Shown here piece after piece: positions 9,401-17,927 of a stretch of DNA of 64,000 nucleotides. Made by a program: the position numbers and the translations under genes. Location: the NCBI RefSeq assembly GCF_004793885.1, contig NZ_SRYG01000001.1, positions 122,999-186,998 of the forward strand, written 5' to 3'. The DNA comes from Dubosiella muris. Its GTDB lineage: Bacteria > Bacillota_I > Bacilli_A > Erysipelotrichales > Erysipelotrichaceae. The notes under the pieces are model-generated. The model did no database searches. It was not told the DNA's origin and was given only the letters and a program-made list of their open reading frames with translations. The first letter of the stretch is position 1, and each line of letters starts with the position of its first letter.

Positions 9401-12400
9401 CGTCGGCGTGGATTCGTATTTATGGATCGTCACTTCTGGTTTTCCAGGTTCGGACTGATCCGATACCGGATTGGACGGTTTTTCCGGCTGGTCGTCTCCT
9501 TGCACATGCGCAACATTCGTCCACGTCGTCGCGATATCCACTTTTGGTACCCGCACCTGGAAAGTGACGGAGCGGCTGGCTCCTACGCCCAGGTCGCCCA
9601 GTTCCCACGTAATCAAACCCTTCTCGTCCACTGTCGCGTCCACGAGCGAGTTTTCGAGCAAAATCAAACCTGCCGGTACCACGTCCGTGATCACAACGTT
9701 TTTCGCGATCGCGGTTCCGGAATTTGTGACTGTGAGTTTATACGTAATCACATCGTCGGCGTCGACAGAGATGGCATTCACAGTATCCGTAAACTCGCCA
9801 AAGTTTACCGACTGCTCTTTATGAATCGTCAATTTTGGTTCGTTTTCTTTATCCTCATATTGATTCGTAAACAGCATCGTGTTGTTTGGCAATGCGTTGC
9901 CATCCGAATCGGTGTATTGAATAGATTTGACTTTCAACGTGCTGTTGTTCCATTCTTCCACGGTCACAATCGCTTTAAAGACGATTCGATCGTACGTCAT
10001 TCCCGAAATTCCCGTATTTTGTTCCAAAATCTCGTAAACATAGGTTCCAGGTTTGGTGTACGTGATTTCTCCGAACTCAAAGCGTCCGAACGCGTTGTTT
10101 CCAACGACTGTTTTCGCCGGCAGCGGCGTTTCGCTAGCTGGCATGATTTCCGCTTCGCGTTCTGTCAGCTTCAGCTTTCGCTTCAACTGAGCGTCGATTG
10201 GCGCCGGCGTTTCCTCGTTGTCGGCCGGTTCGGTTTCCGGTTGTTCCTCTGGTTCTTCTTCTGGTTGTTCCGGCTCTTCCGGTTCAAATGCCGGCAGCGT
10301 CGAACGATGCACTTCATACGATTCGTCGAGCGGTTCTTCTTCAACATCGTTTGGTTGCTCCGACCGGGTCGCGGTTTGACTTGATGAACCAGCCGGACGA
10401 ATCTCAAACTGGAATGTTCCTTCTTTCATCTCAAACGGATCGCCGTCCGGACTCATCGTTTTAAAGCCATGGATGACCGCGTTGTCCGTGCTTGGTTTCA
10501 AGTTTCTAAACGTGACGGACGCGTCCACACCGCTGGACATCGTTCCGCTTGCGGATCCGATCGTGTCGATTTGCAAGTAGTTGTCGATCCAGTTGTTTTG
10601 CGTCAACTCGGTCACGACGTATGGGGTGCCCGCTTCCAAACCATAGACAATGAGCGTTTCGTCTGATTTCAAATTGAATTTCGCTTTGCCTTGCTCGTCA
10701 AAACCAAGGCTCTCGTCTTTCTTTGTACCGTCGGCCTGGATTCGTTTCGCTTCCAATGTCTGTTTTGCGAAAGCCGCGCCCAAATCGAGTTCGAACGGGA
10801 ATGGGTAATTTTTATCCGCGTCTTCCAGAGTCTGTCCTGTTCCGGCAATCAGCTGTTTCGAGATCCGTAAGCCAGCGTCGTTGACAAACGCGTCACGGCC
10901 GCTTCTTGTCAGTTCGTTTACGACCAGCTTGCCGTTATCGTCCGTAACATCGAGCGTGTACGTCAGCTCGTTTGGATCATATTCTATATCGCCGGAATTT
11001 TGCGGTTTTACTTCCTGGATAACCGCGGTATAGCGTCCCGCTTTCGCAAAAGTGACGAGTTTGAAGTTGATTGTTCCATCTTGATTATTTTGCGCAGACT
11101 CGTTATAAATCACGGTTCCATCGCTGTCTGTCACCGTCATATTAAATGCAAATGCATCGGCTTCCAGTTGCGTGCCCAGCAGTTGTTTGGTCAGCATCGG
11201 CCGCCAGCTTCCGCTCGGCTGGTACTTGTTTGTAAACAAGACGGATCCTTGATCGACATCTCCTTTGAAATATGTCGGTTTCACTGTTAATTGACCCTTT
11301 TCGTCTTTTTCCACTTTTACATTGACCGTATACACATCGCCCGAATATTCAATGTTGTTGATCGAGCCGCGATGTTCTGTCACCTGATACTCGTACGATT
11401 TTCCTGCATGTTTGCTTTCAAAAACGATTGGATCAAACTGTGTATTTGCTGTGCTGTCTTGTCCATTGCCTTGAATCGTCACTTGCTGATGCTCCGGCAT
11501 TGGCGCGTCCTGGGTGATGGCTTCCAGATTAAACACAAACTTGTCCTCTGGCGTCATCGCTCGTCCAGTCAATACCTTGGTAACCGGAATGGCCAGAGTA
11601 GCTTCCGGTTCATAGTCGTTCGTAAATTCAATTTTATCTTTCGAAGTGCTGCCAATCGTGTAAGTCGCCGTCGCAACAATCTCTTTATCAGCTTTTGATA
11701 CCTCCACATTAACTGTATAGGCGGTCGTGTCGTATTTCATTCCCGAAAGGCCTGTCGAAATTTCCTGCACTTGATATACATACTTCTGACCGACATTCGC
11801 CTCGGTGTATAGAATTGGCGCAAATTCGGCGGTCACTTGTTCACCTGCTGTTGGCATCATGGAAAGAATCGTTTGTGCTGGCATTGGCGCGCCGTTCTCA
11901 CCCGTGATTTCAAAGAGGAAGCGGTCGCCGTTTACAAATTGTCTTCCTTTCAATGTCTTGGTGACTGGAATTAAAAGCTGACCCGTCGCCTGATATGTAT
12001 TAGTGAAAGAGAGTGGTTTATCTTCCGATAGATCAACCGAATTTGCGTTTTCATCTGTTGTATATACATGGGCATTAAGCGCTTTTCCACCATCTTTATT
12101 ATCTATCAACTCAACATCCATATTCACAAGCCATACATTGGTGTCGTAGGCAAGCTGTTTAACCGAACCAGCTACCTCGCTGATTTTAAACTTGTATTGA
12201 CCGGTCATCGTACGATCTAAATGCTTAAATTCAAAACTTCCGGCATCCTGTCCGGTTGTCGATTGAATCGAGACAATGTCCTTGTCAACGAGATCTTTTA
12301 CTGGTCTTGGATTATTATTGTCCGCATCTTCGATTTTAAAGAAGAACTCGTCGCCAGTTTGCGGATCTCTTCCTTCCAGATTTTTTTGAATCGGTATTTC

Positions 12401-15400
12401 CACATTAATCGGCTGAATGTAATCGTTAATAAATCGAGGATTATCGACTGCATTGTCTGCTGCGTCAGTTATTGTCGATTCCGCTTTCAACTTTCCAGTC
12501 GTTACGTCTTGACTTACTGTTACATTTACCGTGTACGCCGCCTTCGAATACTCGACATGTTCTACATTCCCGGTCTTTTCGGTAACCGTATACTGATAAC
12601 GTGTACCGACATGGCTCTGATTAAATTCGATTGGCCCGAACTCACCCCTCAACGTATCGGACGCGATTGGTGTTGCTGTGCCGCTCTCGCTCACATTTTG
12701 AAGCGTAATCGTAGAATTTTCCGGCATTGGTGCGTTTGGATCTACGCTTTCAATCGTAAACTGATATTGTTCGTTTCCGTTAAAATCTCTTCCTGTCATC
12801 GTTTTTGTGACCGGAATCTTGACTAACGCAACCTCTTTTGCATTATTCACAAAACTGATTTCGATTTTTTTGTTCGCTGCACCCGTAGCTGCAATCGTTC
12901 CGGAGGATTCTTTCTTCGTCGGATCTCCGTTTACACTATCCACATCGAACCGGTAATCTCCATTCTCCGTAATTAACGTGTCTTCCGTTACTTCATATTT
13001 TGTTCCCGCCGGAATGTTGTACAAAATCAATTCATCGTCTTTTTGGATGTCAAATGTAAATGTTCCATCTTTTCCGATTGCTTTTTCACCCAGCTCCTGC
13101 TTTCTCGGTGAAGCGGGGTCATTCGATTTCGATCCCTTTTTTAAAATGTATGGAACATTCTTCATCTGTTCTTTTCCTGCCGGCGGCGTCAGTGTGACGT
13201 GGAATCGGAATGCCTCCTCCGTCGGAACAGAACCAGTTACCAGTTCCTTTGTAAGAACTAAAATACCCGGGTCTTCCGCGTTGATAAATTTAACGTAGTT
13301 TTCCCCTTTGATTAAATTCTCAAACCGCTTTCCTTCTTGATACTCATTTTGTTTTAAACCTTCTTCAATGGTTCCACTAACAAAAGTAGTGGAAATATCC
13401 GCCGCATTTTCTAGATCAATTTGTGTTCCATCTTTTAAAATTCTTTTTGTCTCTTTAACAAAATATTTATATCCTCCATTTGTTGTTCCCACTTCATTCG
13501 GTCCAGTTCGCGGAAGTCCTGTAATCAACGCTTTTTGTGAATCTTTAAGTTTAAATGTATCTCCTGAAGAAATGTATTTTGGAAGACTTGAATCATTTTC
13601 TATTTTTATATCTTCTGTCGTTCCATCCGATTTCTTTGTTACATTATAAAATTCAATCGCATATTTATTATTTAACTCGTTCCCATTTGGATCTTGCAAA
13701 TAAAGCTGAAATTCATATTGATCATCCGAAGGTGTCGTAGCTTCCGCCACTTCCGAACGTTTCACTTCTTTTTCCACCATGATCTGTCCATTCATCGCGG
13801 TTTCTTCCATATCCAATTCCTGGAAAGGCACGGAAAAACGCATGTAGCAAGACGATCCCGAAGCGCCACGCTCCAAGTAATATACGGCCAGTTCATAATG
13901 GTCGGCATTGACTTTTTGTGTTGTGTCCGACTCCGCCAGAGTCTGGATTTCCTGCTCTTCAGAAGCTTTCCCTGCATTCTTCTGATTTTCTGGGATTGTA
14001 TAGGCATAAACGGTTTCATCTTCTCCGTTTACATCTTTTCGCTGTTCTACAAAAGTTTTGTTTTCACCATCAATAAAATCCCACAAATTGACAAAGGTTC
14101 CCATGGAAGTATGGACGCCACCTAAGTCGGCGATCTTCGTGGATTTTACAATTTTTTTATTTTCCCCTTCTCCTTCGACTTTATTCAAAAAGACAAACAT
14201 GTCGTCATCTCCATAAAAGAAATAACGGAGTGGCGCGCAATACCCTTCTTGCAGAACAAACGGGATCGTTGTTGTCATACCGAAATAAACATTGTGATCT
14301 TCCCCTCCATCGCTTGCTGGAAGTAAAAGGTTATTTTCATTTGTTATAGCTGGATCTCCCGCAAGAATGTACTGTCTTCTTGCATTCGATCCAAATTTTA
14401 CATCGTATCCTTCCTTGCCCCATGAAGAGACTAAATCCATTGGCCAAAATTCATTGGAACGAATACCAGCAACCCTAACCGGTAATTTAGTTAAATCATG
14501 ATTTATCGAAGTGGTAGTATCTTTGCTTTTTACTGTAACCGACTCTAAAGTATAAGTTCCACCTAATCTTTCAAATTGAAGTTGAAACTTTTCATCTTGT
14601 TCCCCATCATGGGCATACACTGTTCTTCCTGTTGAGTTAACTCTTGGATCTGTTGAAAATAAAGCGGGCGCATTCACTCCCGGAGCCCATTGAAGGGTTC
14701 CATTTTCATTCATGCCAGTCGCCAATCCAAATGTCGCTCCTTGCAAATTTGATCCATCATAAGTTCCATAAGAAGTATTGGGAGCAAACCGATTACGATC
14801 ATTCGACTTATTCAGTGTATTTTCGTTCCATGTCATTGAATCCCCTAAACCAGTATGTCCGCTTGTCTCCCCATTTCCAAAGGCTAAAAAGCTTTCTTTA
14901 TTTGTACCATCCTCATTCTTAACATAGGAGTTAATTCCTTGAGATTTCGTATTGACCCATACTTTCTCACCTTTCGCAATTCTCTCCTCCGCTTCCTCTC
15001 TTGAAAGTACTTTATCCTCGGCTAAAGTTTCTGCTCCCCCTTTATCTGCATAAACCTTTCCATTAGTAATATCATAATCAAAAAAATCAACATCATTAAC
15101 AGCTTGTTCGCCTTCTGTTGGTTCAAACACAAGCCGAATTACCATATCATTTGTCACCAAAACCGTTGCTTGAGTTGGATTGTTCGAACTATCGGTCTCT
15201 ACTTTATACCTTATTTCATGATTATCAGGAGTAACACCTTTCAAATTCGCATTCTCCTCATTATTTGTAAAAATAAATTTAGAAGGATCATGACGACTCG
15301 GATCTGCGCTCAATCTTGGCGCTTTAATAATCGTAAAATCTTCTCTCTTAATACTATCTTTGTTATTTTTACCCGACTTCAACCATACTTCGGAAAGTGT

Positions 15401-16036
15401 ATAATTTGAATTATAGCCATTTTCATTCGCACTATTATACAATTTGTTCATATAACGCATTTGTGGCTTCAATAAAAATGGCACCGTTTCATCGGCAAAC
15501 ATTTTATATAAAATGCTTTCTGTTTTTACGATTCCCTGAACTGGATCTGAAAAAACAATTCTTGATTTTGGATCTAAGTTTCTTTTTGTCCCATAGGAAA
15601 AATTAGGATCAACATTGCTTGGTAGTTGTCCTTTTCTTAAATTCGTATTCCATACAACAAGCGGCTTCTGATTCTGGTAGCTACCTTTACCCGACAAATA
15701 ATTCTTTAAATCCGTTTCGTTCACTTGTTTATTATAGGCATCCGTCCCAGTACCAGTACCTAGATATTCTTCATTCGTATAATTTATTTTTTCTTTATTA
15801 TACTCATCCTCCATATTCCCAAGCACCATCGCCGGGAAGTTGTAGTAATGCTGGATGGTAATATCTGGGTTGATGGTCTTATCGGTTGGCAAATTGTACG
15901 TTTCCCGCGCTGTGGGTTCCTCTGCCTGTACCGGCATCCCCGACAACAACTGGCTGCCCACCATGCCCGCGCAAAGACTAAGACTTACGAGTTTTTTGAA
16001 TAGTTTTTTGTGCGTTAAAAATTTTTCCCAATTCAT
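6452..16036 (-). CDS. Giant 3194-residue secreted repeat protein (fibro-slime, pilin-type and DUF11 domains)
   Basis: Signal peptide ending VQA near residue 38. Then an AT-rich adhesive module ends in a fibro-slime-type domain (about 600-735, with YFFYGDDDMFVFL and YYLERGASGSSCYMRF). Next come CnaB/DUF7601-like domains (about 748 and 920), four Spy0128/FctA-like repeats starting near 1070, 1211, 1353 and 1481 (IPVTK-x-L-x-GR), further pilin-like domains (1611, 1719, 1853) with a Glu/Pro-rich insert (1913-1943), then eight DUF11 repeats of about 130 residues from about 2066 to 3150. The tail has SPKTA (3160-3164), a membrane segment and KRKK. There is no LPXTG, so wall sorting via an SPKTA variant or plain membrane anchoring are both possible. 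Spy0128 and DUF11 domains often form intramolecular isopeptide bonds; specific Lys/Asn pairs were not assigned. A GAGAGGAAAG ribosome site precedes the ATG. Likely a long adhesive or fibre-forming surface protein. Confidence 0.9.
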   Translation of the reverse strand: MNWEKFLTHKKLFKKLVSLSLCAGMVGSQLLSGMPVQAEEPTARETYNLPTDKTINPDITIQHYYNFPAMVLGNMEDEYNKEKINYTNEEYLGTGTGTDAYNKQVNETDLKNYLSGKGSYQNQKPLVVWNTNLRKGQLPSNVDPNFSYGTKRNLDPKSRIVFSDPVQGIVKTESILYKMFADETVPFLLKPQMRYMNKLYNSANENGYNSNYTLSEVWLKSGKNNKDSIKREDFTIIKAPRLSADPSRHDPSKFIFTNNEENANLKGVTPDNHEIRYKVETDSSNNPTQATVLVTNDMVIRLVFEPTEGEQAVNDVDFFDYDITNGKVYADKGGAETLAEDKVLSREEAEERIAKGEKVWVNTKSQGINSYVKNEDGTNKESFLAFGNGETSGHTGLGDSMTWNENTLNKSNDRNRFAPNTSYGTYDGSNLQGATFGLATGMNENGTLQWAPGVNAPALFSTDPRVNSTGRTVYAHDGEQDEKFQLQFERLGGTYTLESVTVKSKDTTTSINHDLTKLPVRVAGIRSNEFWPMDLVSSWGKEGYDVKFGSNARRQYILAGDPAITNENNLLLPASDGGEDHNVYFGMTTTIPFVLQEGYCAPLRYFFYGDDDMFVFLNKVEGEGENKKIVKSTKIADLGGVHTSMGTFVNLWDFIDGENKTFVEQRKDVNGEDETVYAYTIPENQKNAGKASEEQEIQTLAESDTTQKVNADHYELAVYYLERGASGSSCYMRFSVPFQELDMEETAMNGQIMVEKEVKRSEVAEATTPSDDQYEFQLYLQDPNGNELNNKYAIEFYNVTKKSDGTTEDIKIENDSSLPKYISSGDTFKLKDSQKALITGLPRTGPNEVGTTNGGYKYFVKETKRILKDGTQIDLENAADISTTFVSGTIEEGLKQNEYQEGKRFENLIKGENYVKFINAEDPGILVLTKELVTGSVPTEEAFRFHVTLTPPAGKEQMKNVPYILKKGSKSNDPASPRKQELGEKAIGKDGTFTFDIQKDDELILYNIPAGTKYEVTEDTLITENGDYRFDVDSVNGDPTKKESSGTIAATGAANKKIEISFVNNAKEVALVKIPVTKTMTGRDFNGNEQYQFTIESVDPNAPMPENSTITLQNVSESGTATPIASDTLRGEFGPIEFNQSHVGTRYQYTVTEKTGNVEHVEYSKAAYTVNVTVSQDVTTGKLKAESTITDAADNAVDNPRFINDYIQPINVEIPIQKNLEGRDPQTGDEFFFKIEDADNNNPRPVKDLVDKDIVSIQSTTGQDAGSFEFKHLDRTMTGQYKFKISEVAGSVKQLAYDTNVWLVNMDVELIDNKDGGKALNAHVYTTDENANSVDLSEDKPLSFTNTYQATGQLLIPVTKTLKGRQFVNGDRFLFEITGENGAPMPAQTILSMMPTAGEQVTAEFAPILYTEANVGQKYVYQVQEISTGLSGMKYDTTAYTVNVEVSKADKEIVATATYTIGSTSKDKIEFTNDYEPEATLAIPVTKVLTGRAMTPEDKFVFNLEAITQDAPMPEHQQVTIQGNGQDSTANTQFDPIVFESKHAGKSYEYQVTEHRGSINNIEYSGDVYTVNVKVEKDEKGQLTVKPTYFKGDVDQGSVLFTNKYQPSGSWRPMLTKQLLGTQLEADAFAFNMTVTDSDGTVIYNESAQNNQDGTINFKLVTFAKAGRYTAVIQEVKPQNSGDIEYDPNELTYTLDVTDDNGKLVVNELTRSGRDAFVNDAGLRISKQLIAGTGQTLEDADKNYPFPFELDLGAAFAKQTLEAKRIQADGTKKDESLGFDEQGKAKFNLKSDETLIVYGLEAGTPYVVTELTQNNWIDNYLQIDTIGSASGTMSSGVDASVTFRNLKPSTDNAVIHGFKTMSPDGDPFEMKEGTFQFEIRPAGSSSQTATRSEQPNDVEEEPLDESYEVHRSTLPAFEPEEPEQPEEEPEEQPETEPADNEETPAPIDAQLKRKLKLTEREAEIMPASETPLPAKTVVGNNAFGRFEFGEITYTKPGTYVYEILEQNTGISGMTYDRIVFKAIVTVEEWNNSTLKVKSIQYTDSDGNALPNNTMLFTNQYEDKENEPKLTIHKEQSVNFGEFTDTVNAISVDADDVITYKLTVTNSGTAIAKNVVITDVVPAGLILLENSLVDATVDEKGLITWELGDLGVGASRSVTFQVRVPKVDIATTWTNVAHVQGDDQPEKPSNPVSDQSEPGKPEVTIHKYESTPTTPMYDGETPPLRVEAGELVTYDLVVTNEGNEAATEVVVTDIVPKGLEFVQAFDGGQYDENTRKITWNVGTLAANGGTAIVSFQVKVPVVDKDTAWKNTATLTYKEDPEPTPSNTVEIDTIVKNLDIEKWQSVNGDAMQKEILAVNANDTVTYMLHVTNPTEHDVENVFVRDVVPEGLTYVKNSASENGQYDAASRTITWNVGTMPANERKELTFSVTVPTVDKKTTWKNIATLVYEDEDPKPSNEVEVGTDLPQLTIVKDQKFENDAEYTFEKLTGKAGWVLTYRLTVNNPGNATAKDVIVRDTIPTAENQTTPLFLTFVEAGENGRYDPNTQTITWNLGDLAAGESKTVTFKVRIPAVTQNTLWTNQAVTNYENNPNNPEEGGRVDIPSEEVEVDTLVPAVILEKEHKLNDGDRVQTILNAKANDTVTYYLKATNTSLETAHDVWIKDTIPETNGIRLVMQAMDNSLVEPVYDEQTGTMLWKIGDLQPGESKEVWFRVQVPSVKEKTKWTNVATVSHEDNPNNPENPDEPREEIETPPVEVETNVPSLRVVKRQAKNDGALTQTLLQAKAGDKITYAIDVTNDGVGPASQVVIEDIVPEGLELVKGSISDNGVEKDGRITWKLAKLEAGQTRTVTFQVQVPSVKTHTRWTNVASTYSEDDPDPKTTPPVEVETFAPHLTIEKSQKRNEGNRTKDVLAVVGNDRVTYFIKVTSDGEADATDVVVTDAIPEGLTLLEGSVSDEGLVENGQITWHLGTLKTGTSRTVSFAVDVPEAEGVWRNIAEVVESTRPDEPTPSNEVEIKTPNEGPRVTIEKLQAKNDGQPVKTRLKANMGDTITYILRIQNHGTESARQIQVKDAIPDGLRFVEGSITRGGTIENKTITWKIDELKPDETIDLTFQVKVPVVTRNSAWINVGVLVDENGQTPSNEVTVTVEPGTPASSKNGKPTSPKTATQTNQSLWISLLMSAMLVLAGLWVKRKKTQ

Positions 16037-16065
16037 TTTTCTTTCCTCTCTTCTTAAAACTTCCT

Positions 16066-16114
16066 AAAAAACAAAAAACGCCCTTTTCGGTATGAAAAGA
16101 GGCGTAATACCACC
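16066..16114 (-). promoter_or_regulatory. Attenuator-like terminator in the giant-gene leader, with weak T-box-like sequence
   Basis: On the minus strand GGTGGTATTACGCC (16114-16101) runs into a hairpin (16105-16078, ACGCC...GGCGT with a CTTTTC/GAAAAG inner stem), followed by T-runs at 16077-16066, 30 bases before the giant gene start. A terminator inside a leader implies regulated read-through. The GGTGGTA part resembles the T-box antiterminator consensus, but the match is partial and no specifier loop was identified. Confidence 0.5.
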
Positions 16115-16278
16115 GTGATTGCTTTTTGATTCTCCCTATCTTCCCATACTTTCTTTTTCGGTGAAATCAAAACCCAATTTAAAAGACGAAACATTGTCAC
16201 AAATCATGACGACAACGATTTTTATTTTCTTTGGATCTCTCTTTCCAAAGCAATCAATTTATCGAATTCCGTAACCTT

Positions 16279-16308
16279 ATCATACAAGAAAATATGTTCT
16301 ATTGTCAA
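16279..16308 (-). promoter_or_regulatory. Promoter of the giant surface protein gene
   Basis: TTGACA (16308-16303) and TATGAT (16284-16279) are separated by 18 bases on the minus strand. A start near 16272 would give a leader of about 235 nt containing the attenuator-like hairpin. Confidence 0.6.
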
Positions 16309-16527
16309 AATTATTTATTATGTCATGTTTTTTATAATACATTTAAAAGATAGGGAATGGAATCAGAGAAAATTGGAAAATAGAGAAAGGAATTTGAATA
16401 AAGTTGTGATAAAATAAAACCGAACTCGTGTTTCTTTCGTGGCTGGTTCGGTCGGCTGAGCCGGAGAACCGTAACTCCGTTCACATAGATGCGCAAATTC
16501 ATTTTGCGCTGGAATCGGAGGTTTATT

Positions 16528-16647
16528 ATGACTGATTTTGAAATAATTTCAATTTTTCTAATGATTCTTGCCATCGTAGTCAATCTACTCGTGGCATTGA
16601 TGAAGGAGCATAATAAAAACAGCCACGGCAATAGTTTGGAAGACTAA
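16528..16647 (+). CDS. Type I toxin: small holin-like membrane peptide (39 aa)
   Basis: The frame MTDFEIISIFLMILAIVVNL, ending in a charged tail and SLED, has one membrane-spanning helix (about 6-25). The M-T-x-F-E start and size match the holin-like toxins of type I systems (TxpA/BsrG/Hol_Tox group). GGAGG (16517-16521) lies six bases before the ATG. The 5' leader (from about 16420) can fold: CCGAAC pairs with GTTCGG, and GCGCAAA pairs with TTTGCGC just before the ribosome site, the sort of structure that delays translation in these systems. The 3' end overlaps a convergent antisense RNA gene. Such toxins depolarise or damage the membrane when the antisense RNA is lost. Confidence 0.8.
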   Translation: MTDFEIISIFLMILAIVVNLLVALMKEHNKNSHGNSLED

Positions 16648-16712
16648 GCGGCTGTTTTTATTGCCTCGATAAATCCGAACCATTCATTGAATGAAGCACT
16701 GGTTCTTTTTAC
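16612..16712 (-). ncRNA. Antisense RNA antitoxin of the type I system (copy 1)
   Basis: A minus-strand promoter at 16719-16747 would start an RNA near 16712. It would run back across the 3' end of the toxin gene and stop at the AAAACAGCC...GGCTGTTTT terminator near 16612. It overlaps the last dozen toxin codons plus the 3' untranslated region, the same geometry as TxpA/RatA and BsrG/SR4. An internal palindrome, CATTCAATGAATG, is also present. Confidence 0.7.
16615..16659. terminator. Shared bidirectional terminator of toxin mRNA and antitoxin RNA
   Basis: AAAAACAGCC (16615-16624) and GGCTGTTTTT (16650-16659) form a stem with T-runs on both strands. It ends the toxin transcript on the plus strand and the antisense RNA on the minus strand. 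Confidence 0.75.
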
Positions 16713-16718
16713 ATCTTC

Positions 16719-16747
16719 ATTATACGGCGCCCTTTTTCAAAACGCAA
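16719..16747 (-). promoter_or_regulatory. Promoter of antitoxin RNA copy 1
   Basis: TTGCGT (16747-16742), 17-base spacer, TATAAT (16724-16719) on the minus strand. Confidence 0.7.
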
Positions 16748-16780
16748 CATCCGGCTCGGTTTTGTGTTCTTTTGGACAAA

Positions 16781-16885
16781 ATAAAAACAGCCACATAAAT
16801 AGTTTTGTTTGGACGACTAGTTGGCTGTTTTTATTCCCAATTAAAATCCGAACCATTCATTGAATGAGTTCATGGCTGTTTTTAC
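16781..16885 (-). ncRNA. Second, toxin-less copy of the antisense RNA gene
   Basis: The whole antisense unit is repeated: the same terminator arms (AAAAACAGCC...GGCTGTTTTT), the same CCGAACCATTCATTGAATGA block and a matching promoter. The plus strand keeps only a remnant of the toxin 3' end (AAAAACAGCCAC...AATAGTTT) without a start or ribosome site. This copy could be an orphan antitoxin acting on the neighbouring toxin, or on a homologous toxin elsewhere. Confidence 0.65.
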
Positions 16886-16891
16886 ATACCC

Positions 16892-16920
16892 ATTATACCG
16901 CGCCATTTCTTCATACACAA
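16892..16920 (-). promoter_or_regulatory. Promoter of antitoxin RNA copy 2
   Basis: TTGTGT (16920-16915), 17-base spacer, TATAAT (16897-16892) on the minus strand, parallel to copy 1. Confidence 0.65.
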
Positions 16921-16923
16921 TGA

Positions 16924-16949
16924 AAAAAGCCTAGACGCGCTAGGCTTTT
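16924..16949 (-). terminator. Terminator overlapping the stop codon of the MucBP-like gene
   Basis: AAAGCCTAG and CTAGGCTTT arms with a 5-nt loop. The TAG stop (16940-16942) lies inside the hairpin, and a T-rich tail follows on the minus strand. Confidence 0.65.
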
Positions 16950-17926
16950 GGAACCACCGGCAAATTGCGGTTGTCGTTGTCGTCATCCGGCTTGTTTCGT
17001 TCCTCTTCTTCTTTCTTTTTCTTTTGAATCAGGAAATACACAAGGCCTCCAATGAGCACGAGCGCCAGCGCGCCAAGACCCACGATCCACGGCCAGGAAA
17101 CGGTCGATTTTTTCGTTTGCTGTCCGTTGTCGCTGTTTTCCGGTCCGGCCAATGGCACATCCGGATCATCCAAGTCGATGATTTCCTGCGGCGGTGTCGG
17201 CGTAGTCTGCTCCTGCTGTCCTTCGTCGCCGCCTGGAGTCGTCGTTTGCTCGTTAGCCGGCAATGTTTGCGTTTGGGTTTCCTCCTCCGGTGTGGTTTGT
17301 GGTGTCGTCGTTTGTGGCGGCGTCGCTTGCGGTGTCGTCTGCGCCGGCTCTTCCTCGTTCGTTGACGGCGTTGTGGTCTGCGTCGTCACGACAGGCGTGT
17401 ACACGAACGTGAACTCGTTGTCGGCCGCGTTACTCGACAGCGTGCGCACCAAATTGTACGCCTGCGGCTGGTAGCCCTCGATATAGCGGAACGCCACGAC
17501 CGGACGATCGCCCACGTTGCCAAAATACTCCACGCTGTCGACCAGCGTGTTGCCCTCCTGGTCCATATAGTTGACGCGATACGTCGTGCCGTTGCCCTTC
17601 ACGCCATACACGACGACATAGTCCATGTCCCGGTCGGCGATCGCAGGAAGCGGCTGCACGGACGTCGCGTTGTCCTTGCCACTCTCCTTAAAGCCCTTCA
17701 CATAGTATTTCTCGTTGTCCAGACGCACGTTGTTCATATCAAAATAGTCCGAAACCGGCTCGCCGGCCCGTACCGTCTTTTCCACGATCAATTCGTCGCC
17801 ATTGAGGGCGCTGCCCTGCATGCCCGAGTAAATGCGGATCGTGTACGTGTATTCCTCCTGCGCGTGTACCGGAAGACCCAGCAGAAAAATCAGGCCAAAC
17901 ATCCAAATCGCTTTCAATCCTCGCAT
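16940..17926 (-). CDS. MucBP-like secreted protein with C-terminal membrane anchor
   Basis: A 328-residue protein. Signal peptide (MRGLKAIWMFGLIFLLGLPV, cleavage near VHA). The middle contains YRVNYMDQEGNTLVDSVEYFGNVG, matching the start of MucBP-type domains. A long Thr/Pro/Gln/Glu stalk (about 195-275) follows, then a membrane segment (WIVGLGALALVLIGGLVYFL) and a Lys/Glu-rich tail. There is no LPXTG, so it should stay in the membrane with a stalk spanning the wall. The start at 17926 has a GGAGG ribosome site and lies one base after the preceding stop, implying translational coupling. Last gene of the pilus-type operon. It may be a base or mucin-binding component. Confidence 0.75.
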   Translation of the reverse strand: MRGLKAIWMFGLIFLLGLPVHAQEEYTYTIRIYSGMQGSALNGDELIVEKTVRAGEPVSDYFDMNNVRLDNEKYYVKGFKESGKDNATSVQPLPAIADRDMDYVVVYGVKGNGTTYRVNYMDQEGNTLVDSVEYFGNVGDRPVVAFRYIEGYQPQAYNLVRTLSSNAADNEFTFVYTPVVTTQTTTPSTNEEEPAQTTPQATPPQTTTPQTTPEEETQTQTLPANEQTTTPGGDEGQQEQTTPTPPQEIIDLDDPDVPLAGPENSDNGQQTKKSTVSWPWIVGLGALALVLIGGLVYFLIQKKKKEEEERNKPDDDNDNRNLPVVPKA

Positions 17927-17927
17927 G

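Noticed and set aside
8072-10384. 770-codon plus-strand open frame opposite the giant surface gene, and similar long frames at 6419-7942.
   Set aside because: They lie antisense to DUF11 and pilin repeats, have low-complexity Arg/His/Phe-rich translations, and show no ribosome sites or family motifs. The repeats' codon use keeps the opposite strand free of stops.
16332-16631. 99-codon minus-strand frame across the toxin locus.
   Set aside because: It is antisense to the toxin gene and its leader, has no ribosome site, and the toxin peptide on the plus strand has clear family features.
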